Below, one piece after another: positions 1 to 9,324 of a stretch of DNA of 64,000 nt. Position numbers and translations under genes: made by a program. Origin of the DNA: Massilia sp. YIM B02443. Its GTDB lineage: Bacteria > Pseudomonadota > Gammaproteobacteria > Burkholderiales > Burkholderiaceae_D. Position 1 is the stretch's first letter. Every line of letters begins with the position of its first letter. The notes under the pieces are model-generated. The model was not told the DNA's origin. It saw only the letters and a program-made list of their open reading frames with translations, and made no database searches. The stretch is taken from positions 1 to 64,000 of the forward strand of contig NZ_JASNRA010000003.1 of assembly GCF_030411955.1 (NCBI RefSeq), written 5' to 3'.

Positions 1-286
1 AATTTGCGATGTAGGGCTTGACGGCCGAGACGGTATCTACGGTGGAGCTGGACACCGGTTTTGTAGGGTTGGCGGCGCTGCCGCCGACGCGTCCACCCAA
101 TCGTTGCCACCCCGGCAACTGACATGCCCACGCGATACCGAACGTCCCATTCGCGCAATTTCCAGCCACAGAACACCGGACCCACCCCCTCCGGCGTGCG
201 TGGAGACCTTGCGTGCTCCAGAGCATGATGTTATGTTGAGACTCCGGGATACCGTCTTTCCCTCGGCCAACTAACTTCTGCTGACT
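1..286. other. Intergenic region upstream of fimV
   Basis: No gene can be supported here. A 77-codon minus-strand reading frame (37-270) has no recognisable motif or ribosome binding site and looks like a chance GC-rich frame. In related bacteria the gene before fimV is usually asd, which would lie left of this window. The promoter of fimV should be here, but I see no convincing -35/-10 pair. Confidence 0.5.
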
Positions 287-3200
287 ATGCATCCTTCTCA
301 ACGTCCTCCGCTCATGGCATTCGCGCTGAAATCGCTCACCGCCGCCGTGGCCAGTGCCGTGTTCCTGTCGTCCGCCGCCAGCGCGGCGGGGTTGGGCAGA
401 CTGACGGTGCTGTCGGCGCTCGGCCAGCCATTGCGCGCCGAGATCGAACTGACGAGCGGGAGCGGCGAAGACCCGGCCAGCATGGCGGTCAAGCTGGCCT
501 CGCCCGAGGCCTTCCGCTCGGCCAACATCGACTTCAATCCGGCGCTGCTGTCGCTGCGCTTCGCGGTCGAGAACCGCGGCGGGCGCCAGATCATCCGCGT
601 GTCCTCGACCCAGCCATTGAACGAGCCGTTCGTCGACATGCTGCTCGAACTGTCGTGGAATAACGGACGCCTGGTGCGCGAATACACCTTCCTGCTCGAT
701 CCGCCGGAATTGCGCATCACACAGCCGGCCCAGGTGGCGGCCGCGCCTGCAGCGGCTCCTGCCGCTCCGGCAACCCCGGCAGCGCAGCCGCGCGCGCAGG
801 CCCCGGCGCCCGCACAGACCGCACCGGAACCGGCAACGCCGGCGCCCGCCACTACTCCGGCCCCCGCGCCTGCGCGCCAGGCCGCCGCGCCGCGTCCGCG
901 CGCCGCCGATGCCGATGCCGAGACCCCGGCCAACTACCGCGTGCGCCGCGGCGACACCCTGAGCGGCATCGCCACCCGCGTCAAGCCGGCCGACATCTCG
1001 CTCGACATGATGCTGGTCGCGCTGTACCGCGCCAACCCGGACGCCTTCATCGGCAACAACATGAACCGCCTGAAGTCGGGCCAGATCCTCAGCGTGCCGG
1101 ACGCCGACAGCGTGCGCGGCGGCGCCAGCCAGGGCGAGGCGCGCGGCGTGGTGGTCGCGCATGCGGCCGACTTCGATGCCTACCGCAACAAGCTGGCCGG
1201 CCAGGTCGCCGCCAGCACCCCGGCCGCAGCGGCGCCGAGCGGCCAGAGCGCCAGCGGACGCGTCACCGCGCGCGTCGAGGAGCGCCCGACCGCCGCCAAC
1301 GAAGCCCAGGACAAGCTGCGCCTGTCGAAAGCGGAATCGGCTCCCGCCGGCACGCCGCAGGGCGGCACCGCCAGCGTCGAGGACACCGTGGCCAAGCAGC
1401 GCGAGCTGGCCCAGGCCGAGGCGCGCGTCAAGGAACTCGAAAAGAACGTCGGCGAGCTGGAAAACCTGATGACGGTCGAGAGCCGCAGCGGCGCCGAGGC
1501 CCAGCAGTCGGCCGGCGCCAAGGCGCCCGCCGCCGCGACCGCCGAGCCTGCGCCGGCAGCGCCGAAGCCGGCCCCGCGCATCCGTCCCGCCAAGCCCGAG
1601 CCGGCGCCGGAAGAGCCAGGCCTGGCCGACACCATCATCGACAACTTCCATTACATCGCCGCCGGCGCCGCCGTGCTGTTGCTCGGCGCGCTCGGCATCG
1701 CCCAGCGCCGCAAGCGCAAGACCGCGGCGACCGCCAAGCCGGCGCAGGCCGAACCGTCCGTGCTGGGCGCATCTGGTCCTAACGCGGGTGCAGGCGCCGG
1801 CGCCTCGCTGTTCGCCGAAAGCGGCGGCCAGAGCGTGGACACCAACAACAGCGTGTTCAATTCCAGCTTCGCGCCGTCCGCCAGCCAGCTCGACACCAAC
1901 GAAGTCGACCCGGTGGCCGAAGCCGACGTCTACATTGCGTACGGGCGCGATGCCCAGGCCGAGGAAATCCTCAAGGAAGCGCTGCGCACCCATCCGGAAC
2001 GCCATGCGGTGCGCCTCAAGCTGCTCGAGATCTACGCCGCACGCAAGGACCTGCGCGCCTTCGAAGGGCAGGCGCGCGAGCTGCATGGGCTGACGCGCGG
2101 CCAGGGCGACGAATGGGCGCAGGCCGCGGCGCTGGGCCTGGGCATCGACCCGACCAACCCGTTGTACGCCAACGCCGCCCCGGCTCCCGCACCAACCCCG
2201 TCGCCGCAGGAACGCAGCCAGCAGGCGATGCTGTCGCAGCAGTTCGAGGATGCCTTCCGTGGCGGCGCGCCGGTGGCCGCCGGCGCCGCTGCCGGCCTGG
2301 CTGCCGGCGCGGCAGCGGGCACGCTGGCGCATGCCGACGACGAGCGCACCGCCGCGCCGCAGGACGAGCCGGCGCCCGCGCCGCGCACCGACGACAATGG
2401 CCTCGACTTCGACCTGAATGGCCTGAACTTCGAGCCGGTGACCGCCGCCGACACCGCTCCCGCCACCGGCCGCGCCGATCCGGACGCGACCGCCGTGCCG
2501 GACCTGGAGTTCAGCCTCGACAAGTTCGACGCGCCGGCGCCGGCCGCGCAGGCCAAGCCGGTGGACGATCCGAACGACCTCGATTTCGACATGGACTTCG
2601 ACGCCGCGCCGGCCGCTGCCGCGCAGCCGGCGGCACCGGCCGACGACGACGAGGACGACTTCACGCTCGACCTGTCGCCGCAGTCGCAGATCCAGGCCAC
2701 GCCGGTCGACATGGCCGGCCTGGCCAAGGACTTCGAGGGCTTGCCGCCGCTGCCGGGCAGCATGCCGCAGCCGACCACGCCCGCGGCAAGCGAGCCGGTC
2801 GATCCGCTGTTCGACCTCGACACCATGGACTTCGGCGCTCCGGCCACGCAGGTAGCGCCGGCCGCGGCGCCGTTCGAGCAGCAGACCGCACGCCCGGCGC
2901 CTGCCGCCAACGCGTCGGAAGACCCGCTGTTCGATCTCGACAGCATGGACTTCGGCCTGCCGTCCGAGCCGAAGGCGCCGGCCAGCGCACCGGCTGCAGC
3001 GGCCACGCCGCAGGATGATCCGTTCGCGCTGTTCGACCTGCCGGAAACCCCGGCCCCGGTGCCGGCGCCGCAGGAAGTGTCGCCGTCGGCAATGCGCGAC
3101 GCCGTCACCGGCGCGCCGGTCGAGCCGTCGTTCGACCTGTCCGACTTCGACCTCGACCTGCCGCCGGACGCCGCCGCCCAGCCGGCGCTGGCCGGTGGCG

Positions 3201-3385
3201 CGGAAGCCGCCGCGGCGCAGATGTCGCCCGAGCACATGGAGATGGAAACCAAGCTCGATCTGGCCATCGCCTACCAGGAGATCGGCGACCGCGAAGGCGC
3301 GCGCGAACTGCTCGATGAAGTCATCAAGGGCGGCAACAGCGAGCAGGTCAGCAAGGCCAACGCCATGCGCGAACTGCTGGCATAA
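287..3385 (+). CDS. fimV: FimV-like inner-membrane LysM/TPR polar hub protein
   Basis: This is a 1032-residue FimV/HubP-type protein, a peptidoglycan-binding membrane protein that organises the cell pole and type IV pilus functions. A signal peptide (about residues 1-36, ending near SAASAAG) is followed by the conserved FimV N-terminal domain. An Ala/Pro-rich linker, a LysM domain near 216-272 (YRVRRGDTLSGIA), a coiled coil near 365-405 and one transmembrane segment near 455-472 followed by RRKRK come next. The long cytoplasmic part is acidic, with repeats of the LFDLDTMDFG type. The C-terminal 45 residues form the conserved FimV TPR-like motif. Length and domain order fit the family. The start at 287 has a weak ribosome binding site, and ATG 314 (MAFALKSL) is a realistic alternative. 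The position before truA and trp genes is typical of betaproteobacteria. Confidence 0.9.
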   Translation: MHPSQRPPLMAFALKSLTAAVASAVFLSSAASAAGLGRLTVLSALGQPLRAEIELTSGSGEDPASMAVKLASPEAFRSANIDFNPALLSLRFAVENRGGRQIIRVSSTQPLNEPFVDMLLELSWNNGRLVREYTFLLDPPELRITQPAQVAAAPAAAPAAPATPAAQPRAQAPAPAQTAPEPATPAPATTPAPAPARQAAAPRPRAADADAETPANYRVRRGDTLSGIATRVKPADISLDMMLVALYRANPDAFIGNNMNRLKSGQILSVPDADSVRGGASQGEARGVVVAHAADFDAYRNKLAGQVAASTPAAAAPSGQSASGRVTARVEERPTAANEAQDKLRLSKAESAPAGTPQGGTASVEDTVAKQRELAQAEARVKELEKNVGELENLMTVESRSGAEAQQSAGAKAPAAATAEPAPAAPKPAPRIRPAKPEPAPEEPGLADTIIDNFHYIAAGAAVLLLGALGIAQRRKRKTAATAKPAQAEPSVLGASGPNAGAGAGASLFAESGGQSVDTNNSVFNSSFAPSASQLDTNEVDPVAEADVYIAYGRDAQAEEILKEALRTHPERHAVRLKLLEIYAARKDLRAFEGQARELHGLTRGQGDEWAQAAALGLGIDPTNPLYANAAPAPAPTPSPQERSQQAMLSQQFEDAFRGGAPVAAGAAAGLAAGAAAGTLAHADDERTAAPQDEPAPAPRTDDNGLDFDLNGLNFEPVTAADTAPATGRADPDATAVPDLEFSLDKFDAPAPAAQAKPVDDPNDLDFDMDFDAAPAAAAQPAAPADDDEDDFTLDLSPQSQIQATPVDMAGLAKDFEGLPPLPGSMPQPTTPAASEPVDPLFDLDTMDFGAPATQVAPAAAPFEQQTARPAPAANASEDPLFDLDSMDFGLPSEPKAPASAPAAAATPQDDPFALFDLPETPAPVPAPQEVSPSAMRDAVTGAPVEPSFDLSDFDLDLPPDAAAQPALAGGAEAAAAQMSPEHMEMETKLDLAIAYQEIGDREGARELLDEVIKGGNSEQVSKANAMRELLA

Positions 3386-3408
3386 GTCTCAAGGAAGCAA
3401 GGCAAGGA

Positions 3409-4209
3409 ATGACGCGTATCGCATTGGGTGTGCAGTACATCGGCACCGGTTGGAACGGCTATCAAAAACAGCCGGCACGTAACACCGTTCAGGACAGGCT
3501 GGAGATGGCGCTGGAGAAGTTCGCCTGCGTCCCGCTGCACACCACCTGCGCCGGCCGCACCGATGCCGGCGTGCACGCCATCGAGCAGGTGGTCCACTTC
3601 GACACGGACCTGGACCGCCCCGCGCAATCGTGGGTGCGCGGCGTGAACGCTTTTTTACCCGATTCGATCGTGGTGCGCTGGGCCGCCGAGGTGGCGCCGG
3701 ATGAGGACGGCCAGGACTTCCACGCGCGCTTCTCGGCGCGCTCGCGCACTTATCACTACGTGCTGTACAACCACCCGAATCCATCGGCGCTGCTGGCCAG
3801 CCGCGCCGGCTGGGTGTTCCGTCCGCTGGATGTGGAACGGATGCAGGCGGCAGCAGGCCACCTGCTCGGCACCCACGATTTCTCGGCCTTCCGCGCCTCC
3901 GGCTGCCAGGCCAACACGCCGGTCAAGGACATGCACGAGGTGAGCGTCCGGCGCCACGGCGACATCATCGTGTTCACGCTGCGCGCCAGCGCCTTCCTGC
4001 ACCACATGGTGCGCAATATCGTCGGCTCGCTGATCTACGTCGGCACCGGCCGTAACGAGCCGGACTGGATGCGCCACGTGCTCGAGAGCCGTTCGCGCGA
4101 CGTGGCCGCGCCGACCTTCATGCCGGACGGCCTGTATTTCGCCAGGATCGAGTACGATCCCAAATGGCAGCTGCCGCAGGAAGTATCGGCGCCGATGCCG
4201 TGGCTGTAA
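3409..4209 (+). CDS. truA: tRNA pseudouridine(38-40) synthase TruA
   Basis: TruA converts uridines 38-40 of the tRNA anticodon arm to pseudouridine in the cytoplasm. The 266-residue protein begins with the family pattern RIALGVQYIGTGWNGYQKQP. It carries the catalytic aspartate (about D52) in CAGRTDAGVHA and the later motif FLHHMVRNIVGSL. Length is normal. It lies 23 bases after fimV and 19 bases before trpF, so co-transcription is likely. The order fimV-truA-trpF is common in Burkholderiales. Confidence 0.97.
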   Translation: MTRIALGVQYIGTGWNGYQKQPARNTVQDRLEMALEKFACVPLHTTCAGRTDAGVHAIEQVVHFDTDLDRPAQSWVRGVNAFLPDSIVVRWAAEVAPDEDGQDFHARFSARSRTYHYVLYNHPNPSALLASRAGWVFRPLDVERMQAAAGHLLGTHDFSAFRASGCQANTPVKDMHEVSVRRHGDIIVFTLRASAFLHHMVRNIVGSLIYVGTGRNEPDWMRHVLESRSRDVAAPTFMPDGLYFARIEYDPKWQLPQEVSAPMPWL

Positions 4210-4228
4210 GCATCGTCCAGGAATTCAC

Positions 4229-4933
4229 ATGCAACGCACCCGTCTGAAAATTTGCGGCATCACCCGCGAGCAGGACCTGCGCGCGGCGGTCGACGCCGGC
4301 GCCGACGCCCTCGGCTTCGTGTTTTATGCCAGGAGCCCGCGCTATGTCACGCCGCAACGGGCGGGAGAGCTGTGCCGCGCGCTGTCGCCTTTTGTCGGCG
4401 CAGTGGCCTTGTTCGTGAACCCGACCCTGGACGAGGTACGGGAAGTGGCGGCGCACATGCCGCTCGGCCTGATCCAGTTCCATGGCGATGAAACGGTCGA
4501 GCAGTGCGCGCAGATTGCGGCAGCGGTGCAACGCCCGTTCGTGCGCGCCTACCGCGTCCGGCCGGACACGGCGCCATCGGCTTTGCTAGAATGTGAGCTT
4601 GCATACCGCGCCGCCAGTGCCTGGTTCTCGGGCCTTCTGCTCGACACCTGGGTGGACGCCTACGGCGGCGCAGGAAAGGTTTTCGATTGGTCTCTCATCC
4701 CAAAAGAGCTCGCGCCTCGGGTCGTTTTGAGTGGTGGCTTGAGCGTACAAAACGCGACTGACGCAGTCGCCCGCGTTCGGCCCTTCGCCGTCGACGTCAG
4801 CAGTGGCGTCGAGGAAGCGAAGGGCATCAAGGATGCCCGCAAGATCGCCGCGTTTGCCGCGGCAGTGCGGGCCGCCGATGCCATCATTCATAGCGAGACC
4901 CATCATGACCGTCACCCTGAAGGCGGCGCCTAG
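4229..4933 (+). CDS. trpF: Phosphoribosylanthranilate isomerase TrpF
   Basis: TrpF isomerises N-(5-phosphoribosyl)anthranilate to CdRP in tryptophan biosynthesis. The 234-residue TIM barrel opens with RLKICGIT and contains [10 protein letters not shown] and a phosphate-binding end SGGLSVQNA. The catalytic cysteine and aspartate are within KICG and LLLDTW. It overlaps the trpB start by 29 bases, which suggests translational coupling. The C-terminus ([13 protein letters not shown]) is read through this overlap and is slightly extended. Confidence 0.96.
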   Translation: MQRTRLKICGITREQDLRAAVDAGADALGFVFYARSPRYVTPQRAGELCRALSPFVGAVALFVNPTLDEVREVAAHMPLGLIQFHGDETVEQCAQIAAAVQRPFVRAYRVRPDTAPSALLECELAYRAASAWFSGLLLDTWVDAYGGAGKVFDWSLIPKELAPRVVLSGGLSVQNATDAVARVRPFAVDVSSGVEEAKGIKDARKIAAFAAAVRAADAIIHSETHHDRHPEGGA

Positions 4934-6155
4934 CGCCGCGCCCCTGTTCAAGACCCCGGACTACGCCTTGCCCGACACCCGCGGGCACTTCGGCCCCTAC
5001 GGCGGCAGCTTTGTCGCCGAAACCCTGTCGCACGCGCTGGCCGAGCTGAACGACGCCTACGCCAGGTATTCGCAAGACCCCGAATTCCTCGAAGAATTCC
5101 GCTACGAGCTGGCGCACTTCGTCGGCCGTCCGTCGCCGGTGTACCACGCGCGGCGCTGGTCCGAGCTGGCCGGCGGCGCCCAACTGTACTTCAAGCGCGA
5201 AGACCTGAACCACACCGGCGCGCACAAGATCAACAACGTCATCGGCCAGGCGCTGCTGGCGCGGCGCATGGGCAAGAAGCGCATCATCGCCGAAACCGGC
5301 GCCGGCCAGCACGGCGTCGCCACCGCCACCATCTGCGCCCGCTTCGGCCTGGAGTGCGTGGTGTACATGGGCAGCGAAGACGTCAAGCGCCAGGCGCAGA
5401 ACGTGTACCGCATGAAGCTCCTGGGCGCCACCGTGGTGCCGGTGGAGTCGGGCAGCAAGACCCTGAAGGACGCGCTCAACGAAGCGATGCGCGATTGGGT
5501 CACCAACATCGAAAACACCTTCTACATCATCGGCACCGTGGCCGGCCCGCACCCGTATCCGATGATGGTGCGCGACTTCCAGTCGGTGATCGGCGAGGAA
5601 TGCCGGGTCCAGATGCCGGCCATGACCGGGCGCCAGCCCGACTACGTGGTGGCCTGCATCGGCGGCGGCTCGAACGCGATGGGCATCTTCTACCCCTATA
5701 TCGGCGAACCGGGCGTGCAACTGGTCGGCGTCGAAGCGGCGGGCGAGGGGCTCGACTCCAGCAAGCACGCGGCATCGCTGACGGCCGGGATTCCGGGCGT
5801 GTTGCACGGTAACCGCACCTACCTGCTGCAGGACGAGAACGGGCAGATCATCGAAACCCACTCGGTGTCGGCCGGCCTGGATTATCCGGGCGTGGGTCCC
5901 GAGCACGCGTGGCTGAAGGATTCGGCGCGCGCGCAGTACGTGTCGATCACGGACGAGGAAGCGCTGCAGGCCTTCCACGACTGCTGCCGCATCGAGGGCA
6001 TCATCCCGGCGCTGGAATCGTCGCACGCGATCGCCTACGGCGTGAAGCTGGCGGCGACGCTGCCGAAGGAGCAAATCATCCTGGTCAACCTGTCGGGCCG
6101 CGGCGACAAGGACATGCATACGGTGGCGCAGAGGATGGGGCTGGATTTCGGCTGA
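4905..6155 (+). CDS. trpB: Tryptophan synthase beta subunit
   Basis: TrpB condenses indole with L-serine to give tryptophan, using PLP, in complex with TrpA. I choose ATG 4905 ([10 protein letters not shown], 416 residues); the longer frame from 4803 would add 34 unrelated residues translated from within trpF. The PLP lysine is about K108 in HTGAHKINN. The phosphate-binding [10 protein letters not shown] and the C-terminal [12 protein letters not shown] are intact. It overlaps trpF and is followed by trpA after 84 bases. Confidence 0.97.
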   Translation: MTVTLKAAPSAAPLFKTPDYALPDTRGHFGPYGGSFVAETLSHALAELNDAYARYSQDPEFLEEFRYELAHFVGRPSPVYHARRWSELAGGAQLYFKREDLNHTGAHKINNVIGQALLARRMGKKRIIAETGAGQHGVATATICARFGLECVVYMGSEDVKRQAQNVYRMKLLGATVVPVESGSKTLKDALNEAMRDWVTNIENTFYIIGTVAGPHPYPMMVRDFQSVIGEECRVQMPAMTGRQPDYVVACIGGGSNAMGIFYPYIGEPGVQLVGVEAAGEGLDSSKHAASLTAGIPGVLHGNRTYLLQDENGQIIETHSVSAGLDYPGVGPEHAWLKDSARAQYVSITDEEALQAFHDCCRIEGIIPALESSHAIAYGVKLAATLPKEQIILVNLSGRGDKDMHTVAQRMGLDFG

Positions 6156-6239
6156 CGACGTAGCAGCCGGCTTCACGGGAGCCGCCGCTTTTTTGCGCGG
6201 CTCCAGTCCCTGATCCATGATTCCAGCAGAAAGTATTCC

Positions 6240-7037
6240 ATGTCCCGTATCGCACCAACCTTCAGTGCGCTGAAAGCGCAAAACAAGACCGGCTTGGTCA
6301 CCTTCATCACCGCTGGCGACCCCGGTCCCGAACTGACCGTGCCGCTGATGCACGCCCTGGTCGAGGGCGGCGCCAACGTCCTCGAACTGGGCGTGCCGTT
6401 CTCCGACCCGATGGCCGAAGGCCCGGTGATCCAGCGCGCCTGCGAGCGCGCGTTGCAATTCAACATCGGCATGAAGGACGTGTTCGCCTTCGTGCGCGAA
6501 TTCCGCCAGAAGGACCAGACCACCCCGGTGGTCCTGATGGGCTACGCCAACCCGATCGAGCGCATTGGCCAGCAGGAATTCATCCGCTGCGCGAAGGAAG
6601 CGGGCGCCGACGGCGCCATCGTGGTCGACTACCCGCCCGAAGAATGCGCCGAGTTCGCTGCAGCGATGCGCGAAGCCGACCTCGACCTGATCTTCCTGCT
6701 GGCACCGACCTCGACCGTTGAGCGCGTCAAGCAGGTCGCCCGGCATGGCGGCGGCTTCAGCTATTACGTCTCGCTGAAAGGCGTCACCGGCTCCGGCGCC
6801 ATCGACACCGAAGACGTCGCCCGCCGCGTCAACGCCATCCGCGAACACGTCAAGCTCCCGATCGGCGTCGGTTTCGGCATCCGCGACGGCGCCACCGCGC
6901 GCGCAGTGGCCGAGGTCGCCGACGCCGTCGTGATCGGCAGCCGCATCATCCAGGAGCTGGAATCGGTCCCCAAAGACCGGGCCGTCGACGCCGTCCGCAC
7001 CTTCACCGCATCCATCCGCACCGCCCTCGACGCCTGA
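6240..7037 (+). CDS. trpA: Tryptophan synthase alpha subunit
   Basis: TrpA cleaves indole-3-glycerol phosphate to indole and glyceraldehyde 3-phosphate. The 265-residue TIM barrel contains the catalytic region [17 protein letters not shown], with an aspartate in VVDYPPEE. The phosphate-binding loop GVGFGIRDG and VIGSRIIQ are near the end. The start follows AGCAGAAAG. No trp leader peptide or attenuator is visible around trpFBA. The intergenic REP-like repeats begin directly after the gene. Confidence 0.97.
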   Translation: MSRIAPTFSALKAQNKTGLVTFITAGDPGPELTVPLMHALVEGGANVLELGVPFSDPMAEGPVIQRACERALQFNIGMKDVFAFVREFRQKDQTTPVVLMGYANPIERIGQQEFIRCAKEAGADGAIVVDYPPEECAEFAAAMREADLDLIFLLAPTSTVERVKQVARHGGGFSYYVSLKGVTGSGAIDTEDVARRVNAIREHVKLPIGVGFGIRDGATARAVAEVADAVVIGSRIIQELESVPKDRAVDAVRTFTASIRTALDA

Positions 7038-7050
7038 GCACCCCAATAGC

Positions 7051-7083
7051 TAGGGCCGATAAATAGGGTCGATAAATAGGGTC
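7051..7083 (+). repeat. 13-bp tandem repeat beside a REP element
   Basis: The units TAGGGCCGATAAA (7051-7063) and TAGGGTCGATAAA (7064-7076) are followed by TAGGGTC, which is also the first part of the palindromic element starting at 7078. It looks like small slippage duplications of the end of the REP-like repeat. Confidence 0.6.
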
Positions 7084-7133
7084 AGAGTCAAATTGTTGAG
7101 CAATTGCTCACGTCGTAAATCGACTCTGACCCT
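7078..7133. repeat. REP-like palindrome, copy 1
   Basis: The left arm AGGGTCAGAGTC and the right arm GACTCTGACCCT are exact reverse complements of 12 bases. The interior also has a short inverted pair (GAGCAATTGCTC). This motif family is, from memory, widely scattered in Oxalobacteraceae intergenic regions and resembles elements mobilised by REP-associated tyrosine transposases; no transposase gene is present here. Confidence 0.75.
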
Positions 7134-7173
7134 CATTAACGCCTAGGTACATTGAGTAAATTGCAAAATAATT

Positions 7174-7234
7174 AGGGTCAGAGTCGAATTGTTTGACAAC
7201 TTTTGAAGTTGCCCGGCAATTCGACGCTGAGCCT
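7174..7234. repeat. REP-like palindrome, copy 2 (degenerate right arm)
   Basis: It starts with AGGGTCAGAGTCGAATTG and ends with CAATTCGACGCTGAGCCT. The right arm differs at two positions from the perfect GACTCTGACCCT, so the copy is decaying. It lies between copy 1 and the first small membrane protein gene. Confidence 0.7.
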
Positions 7235-7356
7235 ATTCTTTTTTTGCGGAGATATCTGTTTGCTGTAGCGCAGGCTGGGTTTTGCGCAATTGCTGTTCTG
7301 CACGAAATTTCTTACGATAAATTAATGCCTACATTCAACTATTAGAGGAGTGTGTG

Positions 7357-7647
7357 GTGAAAAAGCGGATAAAGCACGTTGGAGTTCTACAATGCGGGAA
7401 GACGCTGGGAGCAATCTATTTTCTGTTTTCGCTGCCATTCATCGTCTTCCTCTTGCCACTGGCAATCGCCCTGGAAGCGAAACTTGGCCTGCTGGCCGCC
7501 CTGGCCCTGCTGATCTTTATGCCGGTCTGCTACGGCGCGGCCGCATTCCTCGGCGGCGTCCTGACTGCCTGGCTCTACAACGTTGTCGCCGCCCGCTACG
7601 GCGGCTTCGAATTCACCACCAGCGAAGTCGCTCTCAAGTCAGCCTAG
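7357..7647 (+). CDS. Small membrane protein, paralogue A (DUF3566-like?)
   Basis: This 96-residue protein has two predicted membrane segments (about 18-36 and 41-67) and ends with YNVVAARYGGFEFTTSEV. It shares overall layout and the GGFEFTT..EV tail with the gene at 7953-8228, so the two are paralogues. The tail resembles small betaproteobacterial proteins annotated as DUF3566-like; that name is from memory and uncertain. GTG 7357 has AGAGGAG six bases upstream and is preferred to the adjacent GTG 7354. Function is unknown. Both copies are flanked by REP-like repeats, which may reflect a local duplication. Confidence 0.7.
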   Translation: MKKRIKHVGVLQCGKTLGAIYFLFSLPFIVFLLPLAIALEAKLGLLAALALLIFMPVCYGAAAFLGGVLTAWLYNVVAARYGGFEFTTSEVALKSA

Positions 7648-7670
7648 CATTAATCAATTTATCCATAATT

Positions 7671-7732
7671 AGGGTCAGAGTCGATTTATCGGCAAACTTT
7701 CGGATGTTGTCAAACAATTCGACTCTGACCCT
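7671..7732. repeat. REP-like palindrome, copy 3
   Basis: It has perfect 12-base arms AGGGTCAGAGTC and GACTCTGACCCT, as in copy 1, with a different centre. It sits 23 bases downstream of paralogue A and could also fold as a stable hairpin at the 3' end of its mRNA. Confidence 0.75.
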
Positions 7733-7800
7733 CATTTTCCAGTAGTGCATCTGTTGCAGACAAATAATGAGCCAGTGTTGAATTGCCGGTCAATGTAAAA

Positions 7801-7828
7801 AGTTGTCAAATAATTCGACTCTGACCCT
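7801..7828. repeat. REP-like half element
   Basis: Only the right arm AATTCGACTCTGACCCT is present, preceded by AGTTGTCAAAT as in copy 3 (TTGTCAAACAATTCGAC). The left arm is missing, so this is a solo half or a remnant of a longer array. The rest of 7733-7952 shows no gene. Confidence 0.6.
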
Positions 7829-7952
7829 AATTTTTTTAAAATTGATTCTGGGTGGTTAAGCGAGGTGAATAGAATATTCTGCGACTGTTCTCGTGCGCTG
7901 CGGCATACGGTAGAGTAAGCGCGCCATGTGGCGAACTTACGGGAGCGGGAGC

Positions 7953-8228
7953 ATGAAGAAACAAGTGGTGAATGTATCTGCGATGCAAGCTGCGAAGGTC
8001 TCGGCAGCGCTGTACTTTGTCTGTTCCTTTCCGCTGCTCTTGCTGGTGCTGGTGCCGGCGCTGACTGGAGAGCAGCAATTTCCACTGTTCTTATTGATCC
8101 TGATGCCGGTCCTGTACGCCGTGCTCGGCTTTGTCGCGACCCTCATCGGCGCCTGGATCTACAACCTGGTGGCGGCGCGCATCGGCGGCTTCGAATTCAC
8201 CACGGTCGAGGTGGCCGAGCGCTCCTGA
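7953..8228 (+). CDS. Small membrane protein, paralogue B (DUF3566-like?)
   Basis: A 91-residue protein starting MKKQVVNVSAMQAAKVSAAL. Two membrane segments are predicted (about 16-37 and 45-70), followed by YNLVAARIGGFEFTTVEV. ATG 7953 has GGGAGCGGGAG directly upstream, so the longer frame from 7926 is rejected. Its tail is closely similar to the gene at 7357. The N-terminal VNVSAMQAAK pattern is better preserved here, so B is probably the parental copy and A a diverged duplicate. Role unknown. Confidence 0.75.
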   Translation: MKKQVVNVSAMQAAKVSAALYFVCSFPLLLLVLVPALTGEQQFPLFLLILMPVLYAVLGFVATLIGAWIYNLVAARIGGFEFTTVEVAERS

Positions 8229-8355
8229 GCGCGGCCCGGTGGGCGGGGCGTGCGGTGTTGAATCGCAAACATTGGCAGCTTGCCATGATTCGACAAGCCG
8301 CGCCTGAGCGGCTACACTACGCCCCACCTGAAAGAACTGCCGCAAAGGAGAGAAC

Positions 8356-9228
8356 ATGAGTTGGTTGGAAAAACTGCTGCCCCCTCGGATCCAGCGCTCC
8401 GATGCCGCCAACCGCAAGACCATGCCCGAAGGGCTGTGGGTCAAGTGCCCGTCGTGCGAGTCGGTGCTGTACCGTGCGGACATCGAGTCCAATCTGCACG
8501 TGTGCCCGAAGTGCGACCACCATATGCGCATCCGCGCCCGCGAGCGCCTCGACGCGCTGCTCGACGAAGGCGGCCGCTATGACATCGGCCAGGAAACCCT
8601 GCCGGTCGATACCCTGAAGTTCAAGGACAGCAAGAAGTATCCGGACCGCCTCAAGTCGGCCATGGACGCCACCGGCGAAACCGATGCCCTGATCGTCCAG
8701 GGCGGCTCGATCATGAGCCTGCCGGTCGTGGTCGCTGCCTTCGAATTCGAATTCATGGGCGGCTCGATGGGCTCGGTCGTCGGCGAACGCTTCGTGCGCG
8801 GCGCCCAGGTGGCCCTGGAGCAGAAGGTGCCGTTCATCTGCATCACCGCCACCGGCGGTGCACGCATGCAGGAAGGCCTGCTGTCGCTGATGCAGATGGC
8901 GAAGACCACCGCCATGCTGACCAAGCTGTCGGAGAAGAAGCTGCCGTTCATCAGCGTCCTGACCGACCCGACCATGGGCGGCGTCTCGGCCTCGTTCGCC
9001 TTCATGGGCGACGTCGTCATCGCCGAACCGAAAGCGCTGATCGGCTTCGCCGGCCCGCGCGTGATCGAGAACACCGTGCGCGAGAAACTGCCGGAAGGCT
9101 TCCAGCGCGCCGAGTTCCTGGTCCAGAAGGGCGCCGTCGACATGATCGTCGACCGCCGCAAGATGCGCGAAGAAATCGCGCGCCTGCTGGCCCTGCTGCA
9201 AAACCAGGCCGCCGAAGTCCTGGCTTGA
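8356..9228 (+). CDS. accD: Acetyl-CoA carboxylase carboxyltransferase beta subunit
   Basis: AccD with AccA transfers the carboxyl group from biotin-BCCP to acetyl-CoA, the first step of fatty acid synthesis. A zinc ribbon formed by C31, C34, C50 and C53 opens the 290-residue protein. The carboxyltransferase core has [18 protein letters not shown] and [12 protein letters not shown]. An AAAGGAGA ribosome binding site precedes ATG. It heads a block with folC, a SPOR protein, cvpA, purF and metZ, the standard betaproteobacterial order. Confidence 0.97.
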   Translation: MSWLEKLLPPRIQRSDAANRKTMPEGLWVKCPSCESVLYRADIESNLHVCPKCDHHMRIRARERLDALLDEGGRYDIGQETLPVDTLKFKDSKKYPDRLKSAMDATGETDALIVQGGSIMSLPVVVAAFEFEFMGGSMGSVVGERFVRGAQVALEQKVPFICITATGGARMQEGLLSLMQMAKTTAMLTKLSEKKLPFISVLTDPTMGGVSASFAFMGDVVIAEPKALIGFAGPRVIENTVREKLPEGFQRAEFLVQKGAVDMIVDRRKMREEIARLLALLQNQAAEVLA

Positions 9229-9324
9229 CCGCAGCCATCGCGGGAGCAGTGCGGATGACGCATTGCCCCGCTTCCTTCGCGTAACGACGCACGCCCCATC
9301 TCGTCCCACCCCAGCATCGACCCC

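Noticed and set aside
37-270. 77-codon minus-strand frame at the left end
   Set aside because: No ribosome binding site, motif or plausible composition; probably intergenic.
4884-7046. 720-codon minus-strand frame across trpB and trpA
   Set aside because: It is the antisense of two certain genes in GC-rich DNA. Its composition is typical of a shadow frame and it has no motifs.
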